This document shows positions 18,150 through 25,020 of a stretch of DNA of 64,000 bases, one piece after another. The stretch's first letter is position 1. Each line of letters starts with the position of its first letter. The position numbers and the translations under genes are program-made. Location of the stretch: the NCBI RefSeq assembly GCF_021372645.1, contig NZ_JAJFUC010000037.1, positions 1 to 64,000 on the forward strand, given 5' to 3'. Below the pieces are notes generated by a model. It ran no database searches. It saw nothing but the letters and a program-made list of their open reading frames with translations, and was not told the origin of the DNA. Origin of the DNA: Clostridium sp. (GTDB lineage: Bacteria; Bacillota; Clostridia; Clostridiales; Clostridiaceae).

Positions 18150-19169
18150 TTACTTCATTTCAATAGCAACTGCATGCGCTATTCCTGGAATTGTTTCCCC
18201 TTGAAGTGAAGATGTTGTACTCATAAGTGCACCTGTTGAAACCAACAATAATTTCTTTATTTCTTTTTTCATAAGTTTCTTATATAAATATCCTGTAAAT
18301 ACAACTGCTGAACATCCACATCCACTTCCTCCAGATTCAGTTTTTTGTTTTTCCTTATCAAAGATAATCTCACCGCAATCTATATGTTGCTTCCTAATAT
18401 CATAACCAAATTCTTGTATTAATTTATCAGCAAGTTCTCTTCCTATTACCCCCAAATCCCCAGTTGCTATTACATCATAATCACTTGGTTTTCTTCCCGT
18501 ATCTTTAAAATGATTTACTATTGTATCAACAGCTGCTGGTGCCATGGCAGCTCCCATGTTATTAGCATCTTTCTGCCCAAAATCTTTTACCTTTCCAGTT
18601 GTTACATGAGTTACTTCTGGATAATTTCCCTCATATCCTAAAATCAATGCTCCCGACCCTGTTACTGTCCATTGAGCTGTCTGTGCTCTTTGAGAACCAT
18701 ATTCAAGCGGAAATCTAAATTGCCTTTCTGCTGAGCTAAAGTGAGAAGAAGTTGTTGCAATTACATGCTTAGCAAATCCGCCATCCATTATAATTGCAGC
18801 TAAACTTAAAGATTCTGACATGGTAGAACATGCTCCATATAGTCCAAAGAATGGAATACTAAATTCCCTTGCTGCAAAGCTTGATGAAATTATTTGATTT
18901 AATAAATCTCCAGAAAACAAATAATCTATATCAGTTTCTTTAAGTTTTGCTTTCTTTAATGTTTTAGTTATAGCTGTAAACATCATTTGACTCTCTGCTT
19001 TTTCATAACTATCTTTTCCCAATGTATCATCATTTAAGACTTCATCAAAATATCCGCTCAAAGGTCCTTGACCTTCCTTAGGTCCTACTATAGAATGTAC
19101 TGCTATTATTTTAGGCGGATTATCAAACTTTACTGTTTGATTACCCATTTTTTTATTATGCATTTTCAT
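18150..19169 (-). CDS. spoVAD: Stage V sporulation protein AD (SpoVAD)
   Basis: SpoVAD is the soluble dipicolinic-acid-binding component of the SpoVA channel and has a thiolase-like fold. Landmarks include GPKEGQGPLSGYFD, PFFGLYGACSTMSESLSLAA (the thiolase-like Cys region), RFPLEYGSQRAQTAQWTVTG and GSGCGCSAVVFTG. The start is taken at the ATG at 19169, eight bases after AAGGAG; a GTG at 19178 overlaps that ribosome site. The protein is then 339 residues, the family's normal length. It is 23 bp downstream of spoVAC. Confidence 0.97.
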   Translation of the reverse strand: MKMHNKKMGNQTVKFDNPPKIIAVHSIVGPKEGQGPLSGYFDEVLNDDTLGKDSYEKAESQMMFTAITKTLKKAKLKETDIDYLFSGDLLNQIISSSFAAREFSIPFFGLYGACSTMSESLSLAAIIMDGGFAKHVIATTSSHFSSAERQFRFPLEYGSQRAQTAQWTVTGSGALILGYEGNYPEVTHVTTGKVKDFGQKDANNMGAAMAPAAVDTIVNHFKDTGRKPSDYDVIATGDLGVIGRELADKLIQEFGYDIRKQHIDCGEIIFDKEKQKTESGGSGCGCSAVVFTGYLYKKLMKKEIKKLLLVSTGALMSTTSSLQGETIPGIAHAVAIEMK

Positions 19170-19192
19170 ATTATCCACTCCTTCTACAATCT

Positions 19193-19663
19193 TTAACTGA
19201 ATAATGTGATTATATAATGAACTATGCCTATAATTACAGAAGTCCCAATACCATATACTAAAACTGGACCTGCAATTGTAAACATCTTTGCTGCAACTCC
19301 AAATATAAATCCTTCTTTTTTAAATTCTATTGCAGGAGAAACTACTGCATTTGAGAAGCCTGTTATAGGAACAACTGTACCTGCTCCACCAAATTGAGCT
19401 AACTTACCATATATCCCTGTTCCTGTTAACAGTGCCCCTAAAAAAATCATTACAATTGGAATAATATTCGCAACTTGTTCTTTAGGAAATCCATAGTTCG
19501 TTGCTATATTATTAATAAGTTGACCTATATCACAAATTAAACCTCCAACTAGAAAAGCCTTCAAACAATTTTGAAATATCTTAGATTTTGGTGTGGCTTC
19601 ATTTGCCATAGTCTTATACTTTTCTTTAATTTTTGCTTCTTTTATTTCCCTATTGCTACTCAA
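19193..19663 (-). CDS. spoVAC: Stage V sporulation protein AC (SpoVAC)
   Basis: SpoVAC is a multi-spanning membrane protein of the dipicolinic acid channel; in B. subtilis it behaves as a mechanosensitive channel. The 156-residue protein has a charged N-terminus of about 35 residues, then membrane segments in FLVGGLICDIGQLI, IPIVMIFLGALLTGTGIYG and GPVLVYGIGTSVIIGI, with GGAGTVVPITGFSNAV between. It uses a TTG start at 19663, with GGAGAGTGG upstream. It heads spoVAC-AD-AE. spoVAA, spoVAB and spoVAF are absent, as in many clostridia. Confidence 0.96.
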   Translation of the reverse strand: MSSNREIKEAKIKEKYKTMANEATPKSKIFQNCLKAFLVGGLICDIGQLINNIATNYGFPKEQVANIIPIVMIFLGALLTGTGIYGKLAQFGGAGTVVPITGFSNAVVSPAIEFKKEGFIFGVAAKMFTIAGPVLVYGIGTSVIIGIVHYIITLFS

Positions 19664-19751
19664 AATAATCCACTCTCCTTTTTACCTATATATCTATGCT
19701 TTACAAAATTATGAAAACTAATCATGTTATTTTCTGGTAACATATATAAAA

Positions 19752-19817
19752 AAATAGAATGCTATTTGTTCAATTTTCTTAATGAATTTAAACAAATAAA
19801 CATTCTATTTCTTTATT
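19752..19817 (-). terminator. Terminator between sigF and spoVAC
   Basis: The arms are AAATAGAATG-c-TATTTGTT and AACAAATA-aa-CATTCTATTT (19752-19810). On the minus strand the hairpin is followed by a run of seven T. It separates the spoIIA operon from spoVA, so spoVA needs its own promoter (expected forespore sigma-G; I could not identify it with confidence). Confidence 0.85.
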
Positions 19818-19831
19818 TTTGTTGTATTTTA

Positions 19832-20584
19832 TTATTCTAATTTTTTTCTCATTTCAGCTAAAACTTTTTTCTCAATTCTAGATACTTGAACTTGGTTTAT
19901 TCCAAGCATATTAGCCACTTGAACTTGTGTCTTATCTTTAAAATAGCGTAACAATATAATTTGTCTTGCCTTATTATCTAAACTACTTAAAGCTTCTTTA
20001 AGAGCTATCTTTTCAATAAGATTTCCATCATCTACACTCTTTTCACTTAATTTATCTATTAAAAGAACTGGTGCTCCATCATCTTGGTGTATTGTATCAT
20101 ATAAATACTGTAAACTATTAGAAGATTCTATTGCAAATAAAATTTCTTCCTTGTTAACATCTGCATACTCTGCAAGTTCTTCTATGGTAGGTGATCTCTT
20201 AAGTTTTTTAGTTAAAACTTCTTTGTAGAAATATATTTTTCTGGCTAAGCTTTTAACATTACGACTTACTTTTATCATTCCATCATCTCTTAAGAATCTT
20301 TTAATTTCTCCTATAATCATAGGAACTGCATAAGTTGAAAACTTAACATTATAAGTTAAATCAAAATTATTTATAGCTTTAACTAATCCAATTGATCCTA
20401 TTTGAAATATATCTTCATAATCATATCCTCTATTTAAAAACTTTTTACTTATAGATGATACTAATGGTAAATTCATTTCTATTAATTTATTCATAGCATC
20501 AACATCACCATTTCTAGCTAAAGCTATTAGTTCTGGATTCTTGTCATAATTATAATCCTCTCGTTTTAAATCCTCTTTCTCCAT
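19832..20584 (-). CDS. sigF: RNA polymerase sigma-F factor
   Basis: Sigma-F is the first forespore-specific sigma factor of sporulation. The protein of about 250 residues has region 2 (RGYDYEDIFQIGSIGLVKAI, FDLTYNVKFSTYAVPMIIGEI), region 3 and region 4 (DNKARQIILLRYFKDKTQ with VANMLGINQVQVSRIEKK). It follows spoIIAB, which binds and inhibits it until SpoIIAA frees it. The ATG at 20584 has AGGTG upstream; a GTG at 20593 lies within that site. It is the last gene of the operon, before a strong terminator. Confidence 0.97.
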   Translation of the reverse strand: MEKEDLKREDYNYDKNPELIALARNGDVDAMNKLIEMNLPLVSSISKKFLNRGYDYEDIFQIGSIGLVKAINNFDLTYNVKFSTYAVPMIIGEIKRFLRDDGMIKVSRNVKSLARKIYFYKEVLTKKLKRSPTIEELAEYADVNKEEILFAIESSNSLQYLYDTIHQDDGAPVLLIDKLSEKSVDDGNLIEKIALKEALSSLDNKARQIILLRYFKDKTQVQVANMLGINQVQVSRIEKKVLAEMRKKLE

Positions 20585-20593
20585 ATATTTCAC

Positions 20594-21025
20594 CTAACTT
20601 ACCACGTTGAATTTCTTCTTGATTACCACCTTTGTGCCAATTCCCTTTTCACTTTCGACCTTTAAATCATCCATAAATGTTTCCATTACAGTAAATCCCA
20701 TACCTGATCTTTCTATATCTGGTCTTGACGTATATAATGGCTGCATAGCTTGCTCTATATCATCAATTCCAATCCCCTCATCAATGATGACTATTATAAC
20801 TTCATTGTCATTAATTTCTGCTTCAATTCTAATTAATTTATCTTCTTTATTCTCATATCCATGTATTATAGAATTAGTAACTGCTTCAGATACTGCTGTT
20901 TTTACATCATTTATTTCATCAATTGTTGGGTCCAATTGAGCAACAAAAGCTGCAACAGCAACTCTTGCAAAACCCTCATTTTGAGATTTGCTTACAAATT
21001 CTATGCTCATTTTATTGTCAGACAT
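20594..21025 (-). CDS. spoIIAB: Anti-sigma-F factor and kinase SpoIIAB
   Basis: SpoIIAB holds sigma-F inactive and phosphorylates SpoIIAA on serine. The GHKL-type kinase motifs are clear: the N box [15 protein letters not shown], the G1 box [19 protein letters not shown] and the G2 region [16 protein letters not shown] chose the ATG at 21025, preceded by GGAGGGG, over a start at 21049 that would overlap spoIIAA. The protein is then 143 residues, like its homologues. It lies between spoIIAA and sigF in the standard order. Confidence 0.97.
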   Translation of the reverse strand: MSDNKMSIEFVSKSQNEGFARVAVAAFVAQLDPTIDEINDVKTAVSEAVTNSIIHGYENKEDKLIRIEAEINDNEVIIVIIDEGIGIDDIEQAMQPLYTSRPDIERSGMGFTVMETFMDDLKVESEKGIGTKVVIKKKFNVVS

Positions 21026-21039
21026 GATAACCCCTCCAT

Positions 21040-21375
21040 CTAAATGCACCTTACTGCTTCATCTACAGTATTATAATTTTTAATTACCTTATATAAACCT
21101 GCCAGTTCAAAGATTCTATTAACATTTTTGTTAGGTTCTGCAATGCAAAGCGCTCCCCCTTTATTGGATAGCTTCTTATATCTACCTAGCACTGCTCCAA
21201 TTCCTGAACTATCCATAAAAGTAACTCCTGAAAAATTTAAAATTACCTTTTCTATATTATCCCTATCAATTCTATCATCAATCTTTACTCTAACCTCCTC
21301 GGCACTATTATGATCTAGTTCTCCACTAAGAGTAGTAATTAGAATATTTTCCTGCTTTTCAAATTTTAAATACAT
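21040..21375 (-). CDS. spoIIAA: Anti-anti-sigma factor SpoIIAA
   Basis: SpoIIAA is a STAS-domain protein that, when dephosphorylated, binds SpoIIAB and frees sigma-F. The 111-residue protein has the phosphorylation-site motif [19 protein letters not shown], with the serine pair in DSSG. The ribosome site is weak compared with its neighbours. It is the first gene of spoIIAA-AB-sigF. Transcription is expected from a sigma-H promoter; in the leader I could find only a sigma-A-like one (21571-21600). Confidence 0.97.
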   Translation of the reverse strand: MYLKFEKQENILITTLSGELDHNSAEEVRVKIDDRIDRDNIEKVILNFSGVTFMDSSGIGAVLGRYKKLSNKGGALCIAEPNKNVNRIFELAGLYKVIKNYNTVDEAVRCI

Positions 21376-21501
21376 ATTAATTAAGAATATCTCAAATTAA
21401 ATTTTAAAATATAATATATCTTCAAATTTACAACTGATAATGTTTTATTGATGACAGTTAGAGTAGATTATTAATTGCAACATATATATTATAAATTAAA
21501 C

Positions 21502-21600
21502 TTATATATCTTGGTGTTGAGATATCTTGATTTCACCTCCTTCTTTACCTTCGCTTAATCCTTTTACCATATTTTAACATGGTTTTTTATTTAACGTCAA
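21502..21600 (-). promoter_or_regulatory. Promoter-like site and orphan ribosome-binding site upstream of spoIIAA
   Basis: On the minus strand TTGACG (21600-21595) and TAAAAT (21576-21571) lie 18 bases apart. Downstream, AAGGAGGTG (about 21544-21536) is one of the best ribosome sites in the window, yet no ATG, GTG or TTG stands at a useful distance after it. A 22-codon frame (ATG at 21570, stop at 21502) runs through it, but its ATG touches the -10 box. The gap 21376-21501 shows nothing more. Confidence 0.4.
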
Positions 21601-21698
21601 ACTATTTATTCAAGTTTTTTTCTATTTCATAGTGTTTTAATCATTAATTTCTAGAATAATTATATAATTATCATCATATCTTTAATTCTAGAAAATGA

Positions 21699-21746
21699 AA
21701 GATACCTTTGTTTGATTTTTATAAATCTACCAAACAAAGATATCTT
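21699..21746. terminator. Terminator hairpin after the Lon-like gene
   Basis: Arms of 16 bp with one mismatch, AAGATACCTTTGTTTG (21699-21714) and CAAACAAAGATATCTT (21731-21746), surround a 16-nt loop. T-rich DNA lies on both sides. It would end transcription of the Lon-like gene. Confidence 0.7.
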
Positions 21747-21800
21747 CTATTTTTCTTCACTTTAGGCATATTCCATTTATTTGCAATCAAGTTATATATT

Positions 21801-24107
21801 TTATTTTTTCTTTTTTCCACCTTTATATTTCAAAATTTCATTTTCTATTTCTTTAAAAAAACTATTTACAGATTCACCTTGATCAAGAATCAATACCTCA
21901 ATAGCATCTTCTAAAGTTTCCATAGTATAAATATGAAATTTTTTCTTTCTAATATCCTCTTCAACTTCACTTCTCAATATTAATTCATCAACATTTGTAC
22001 TTGGAATTAAAACACCCTTACCATTTATTTTATCTATAATACTACAAACCCTATGAAAACCTTCAATTTTTTCATTAACACCACCAATTGCTTGAATTTC
22101 TCCAAACTGATTTATAGATCCAGTTACTGCAATATTTTGTCTTATCCCTCGTTTGCTTAATGCTGATAAAGTGCAAATTATCTCTGCAACAGATGCACTA
22201 TCACCTTCAATCATCCCATAGGTTTGTTCGAAGCTTAATTGAAAATCTACAGGTAATTTTTCATATGGACTTATTAAATCACTTAAAAGTCCTCGAAGTA
22301 TACTAATTGATTTTTCATGAATGTTCCCACTCATTTTACATTCCTTATGAATATCAATTATTCTACCCTCTCCTATATGAGATAAACATGTCACTCTCAT
22401 AGGCTTACCAAAACTATAGCATCCGTTTCCAACTACAGCAAGTGCATTAATTATTCCAACTTTTTTTCCACTTGTAGTAATTAATGTCTTTTTATTTTTA
22501 TAGTTATCCATTATATCCTCTAAAATTTTTTCATCTTCATAAGCAACATCTATTATATCTTGCCTTTCTATATTTTTTCTATTATCCTCTTTTGCATTGT
22601 TATTTGCTAAATATAATAATTTATTTATATAGTAATCATCTATAGAAAGCTTATTTCTTTGGCCTGTAACTCTAACTAAATATTTAATCATTTCATTAAT
22701 TGCATCATCAGTTATATTTAATAAATTGTCTTTTCTTATTTTCTCATTAATCATTTCCAAAATATAATTTCTATTAGTATCACAATATTTCAATTCAATA
22801 TCTGCATCAATTCTAAGTGGAAATATTCTTTTAAAATCCTCATCATTATCATATAATATTTGAAAACTTTCATAATCTCCTATTAAAATAACCTTTACAC
22901 TAATAGGAATAGATTCTGGTTTTAGCCCCGCAATAGAAAGTACTTCTAAATAGCTTTTCGTATAATTATAATTTGCTTTTCCATGAATCAATGTCTTTTT
23001 TAAATAATAATAACTTAACCCACTACTTATTAAAGAAGATAATCTTAGTATTAAACAGCCTTCATTAGCTCTTAATAAACTTCCTGCACTAATTAAAGAA
23101 ACATCTGTACTATATCCACCATTATTATTCCTGTATTCAATATTTCCAATTAAATTTCCAATAGTAGGGTCATCTTCATATATGACATTCGGGTGACTTT
23201 CTTTAGAATTATCAACAATCACATTCACATTATATTTAGAAAATATATTTTTTATAGATTCCTCATCATCTTCTAAATTTATTGTATAACATTCAACTAT
23301 TGTTTCCTCAAAATCATCATACATTTGAATCAAATATTTATAAGCCTCATCTTGAGATATAAACTGAAGTAATAAATCATCTTTATCTTTCTGCATATTG
23401 TTTTTTATATATTCTCTATAAAGCTTCTTAAGTTTTTCAATTGATTTTATTTCAATATTTTTTAATGTTTCTAAGATAGATTCTGCTTCTTTTTTTAGCT
23501 TTGATGCTTGCTTTTCAATGGTTTCTTGAGTGAGATTTTCTAATTTATCATATTCATTTTGAGTCATCTCATCTCCTTCATCTTTTAACGGAATAAAAAC
23601 AAATCCACCACTAGTTGCTTTAACATCAAAATTTTTAGTCTTTGCTGAATCCATAAGCTTAGTTATATAATCATTCCTTTTTTCGCTTATCTCTTCAATT
23701 ACATCTTCTTTTTCATCATCTGAAGAACTACTGTAAAAGTCCATTATACATTCAAAATATTTTTCTTTAATATCTTCAATCATTTCTTTTAATAAATTGC
23801 CCTTACCATTTGGTAAAAATAAAGGAATAGGATTTAATTGATCTTGTTCTGTCACATAACAAATATCCTTAGGTGGAGGAAGTTTTTCATATATATTCTT
23901 AACATGTTCCACTAAACTTTCTAATTTTTCTTTTGAAAATGAATCTACATAATATATATTGTATCCGTCCTTTTGAATGCTCAAACTCTTTTTTATTTTA
24001 TTTAAAGTAGATGTAGTTTCGAGTATTCTATTAATATTATTTTTCTTAACAGTATCTGTACAAGATGCACAAAAAATAATTTCACTTGGAGTTAATTCTT
24101 TTTTCAT
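21801..24107 (-). CDS. Lon-like protease with intact Ser-Lys dyad but no visible P-loop
   Basis: The C-terminal 200 residues are a Lon protease domain. The Ser637 motif GMIEGDSASVAEI and Lys680 in GGVNEKIEGF are 43 residues apart, as in true Lon. The front is the AAA_32/LonB-LonC type of ATPase domain. At the place where relatives have GYNI(F)V-x-G-x-x-G-x-G-K-T, this protein reads GYNIYYVDSFSKEKLESL (48-65), with no Walker A. The Walker B-like strand is GCLILRLSSLI. A long coiled-coil insert (about 160-270) is present. The 768-residue length fits the family. It probably cleaves peptides or unfolded proteins without normal ATP-driven unfolding. A paralogue with an intact P-loop may exist elsewhere. 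Confidence 0.85.
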   Translation of the reverse strand: MKKELTPSEIIFCASCTDTVKKNNINRILETTSTLNKIKKSLSIQKDGYNIYYVDSFSKEKLESLVEHVKNIYEKLPPPKDICYVTEQDQLNPIPLFLPNGKGNLLKEMIEDIKEKYFECIMDFYSSSSDDEKEDVIEEISEKRNDYITKLMDSAKTKNFDVKATSGGFVFIPLKDEGDEMTQNEYDKLENLTQETIEKQASKLKKEAESILETLKNIEIKSIEKLKKLYREYIKNNMQKDKDDLLLQFISQDEAYKYLIQMYDDFEETIVECYTINLEDDEESIKNIFSKYNVNVIVDNSKESHPNVIYEDDPTIGNLIGNIEYRNNNGGYSTDVSLISAGSLLRANEGCLILRLSSLISSGLSYYYLKKTLIHGKANYNYTKSYLEVLSIAGLKPESIPISVKVILIGDYESFQILYDNDEDFKRIFPLRIDADIELKYCDTNRNYILEMINEKIRKDNLLNITDDAINEMIKYLVRVTGQRNKLSIDDYYINKLLYLANNNAKEDNRKNIERQDIIDVAYEDEKILEDIMDNYKNKKTLITTSGKKVGIINALAVVGNGCYSFGKPMRVTCLSHIGEGRIIDIHKECKMSGNIHEKSISILRGLLSDLISPYEKLPVDFQLSFEQTYGMIEGDSASVAEIICTLSALSKRGIRQNIAVTGSINQFGEIQAIGGVNEKIEGFHRVCSIIDKINGKGVLIPSTNVDELILRSEVEEDIRKKKFHIYTMETLEDAIEVLILDQGESVNSFFKEIENEILKYKGGKKKK

Positions 24108-24267
24108 ATTTTATCCTACTTTGAAGTTATTATTGGGTAATCTAAGGCACATGGAAAAAATAACATTCCAAAGCAGACTCCTCCCTAAATTTATAGTATA
24201 TAATATTAATATTCTTAAAATACCAAAATAGATATACTTTTCTAAATTTTTCTGATTATAAAGTAAT

Positions 24268-24311
24268 ATGCTTAAAAATATTTATTTAATGCAACGAATA
24301 TTCTTAAGCAT
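24268..24311. repeat. Inverted repeat upstream of the Lon-like gene
   Basis: ATGCTTAAAAATATT (24268-24282) pairs with AATATTCTTAAGCAT (24297-24311) with one mismatch. It lacks a T-run on the minus strand, so it is unlikely to be a terminator. It may be a leader hairpin of the Lon-like transcript. Confidence 0.5.
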
Positions 24312-24420
24312 AAAAAAATAAAAACATATAAAAATTTATTATAAGATATCCAATAGATAAAATTAATTCAACTTCTTTATAGATTATTTAACTACTTTAG
24401 ACATACGAAACCTTAGGTTT

Positions 24421-24480
24421 ACTATACCATATGTAATGAATCAAAAATATTACCTATTAATTCATTACATATGGTATAAT
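24421..24480. promoter_or_regulatory. 19-bp perfect inverted repeat with -10 boxes at both outer ends
   Basis: The arms 24423-24441 and 24460-24478 are perfectly complementary around an 18-nt loop. The right end reads TATAAT (24475-24480) towards the plus-strand gene at 24542. The left end reads TATAGT on the minus strand (24426-24421) towards the Lon-like gene. It may be a shared divergent promoter-operator. Confidence 0.5.
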
Positions 24481-24541
24481 GATAAAGTATTATTAGTACA
24501 ATAGCGTTATTAACGATATTTTATGTAAGGGAGCAATTATT

Positions 24542-24970
24542 ATGGGTTTTAAAGAAAAATTAAGCGGTAAATTTAGTAACTATTTTCAAAGTGCTTATAT
24601 GAAAAAATACGGAGACAGAATTACAAGTATATCTGGAACTGTTTTATCTGTAAAGCTTATTGAAAAGAGTTATATTATCTTCAATAGATTAATGGTTGAA
24701 ATGGTTATTAAGCCTGAAGTTGGCAAGACAATTGTTAAGTGTTGGTACAAAAAAAATAGATGGTTTAAAAAACCTGAATTCATTTCTGTAAAACAAGGAA
24801 ATAAAGTTATTATTATGGGTGTTACAGGAGAAAAGAATAGCAAGAAGGAAAATTCACAACAAGTACAAATTATGAATGTGCTAAACCTTACAACAAAAAA
24901 GGATTTAGTACCAATAGATCACAGTCAACTAAAAAAATCACGCCAACAACAAATGAACATGAGAAGATAG
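24542..24970 (+). CDS. Small basic protein of unknown function
   Basis: I do not recognise it. The 142-residue protein is basic, with no signal peptide or membrane segment. The middle (GDRITSISGTVLSVKL ... KTIVKCWYKK ... GNKVIIMGVTG, about residues 25-105) looks like a compact beta-barrel, possibly an OB fold. The tail is rich in Lys, Gln and Arg (QLKKSRQQQMNMRR). These features would suit nucleic-acid binding, but that is inference. The ribosome site is GGGAG. It is one of three plus-strand genes, transcribed away from the Lon-like gene across a palindromic promoter region, and it ends in a perfect bidirectional terminator. Confidence 0.7.
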   Translation: MGFKEKLSGKFSNYFQSAYMKKYGDRITSISGTVLSVKLIEKSYIIFNRLMVEMVIKPEVGKTIVKCWYKKNRWFKKPEFISVKQGNKVIIMGVTGEKNSKKENSQQVQIMNVLNLTTKKDLVPIDHSQLKKSRQQQMNMRR

Positions 24971-24974
24971 TACT

Positions 24975-25020
24975 TAAAATTAATGCACAATTAACAATTG
25001 TTAATTGTGCATTAATTTTA
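24975..25020. terminator. Bidirectional terminator, perfect 46-bp palindrome
   Basis: Every base from 24975 to 25020 pairs about the centre 24997/24998 (half-site AACAATTG at the core, TTAATGCACAA outside). It ends in A/T runs on both sides. It serves the convergent genes at 24542 (+) and 25018 (-) and contains the stop codon of the latter. Confidence 0.9.

Noticed and set aside
19664-19750. Sigma-G promoter for spoVAC
   Set aside because: One is expected from biology, but no pair of boxes at the right spacing was convincing enough to list.
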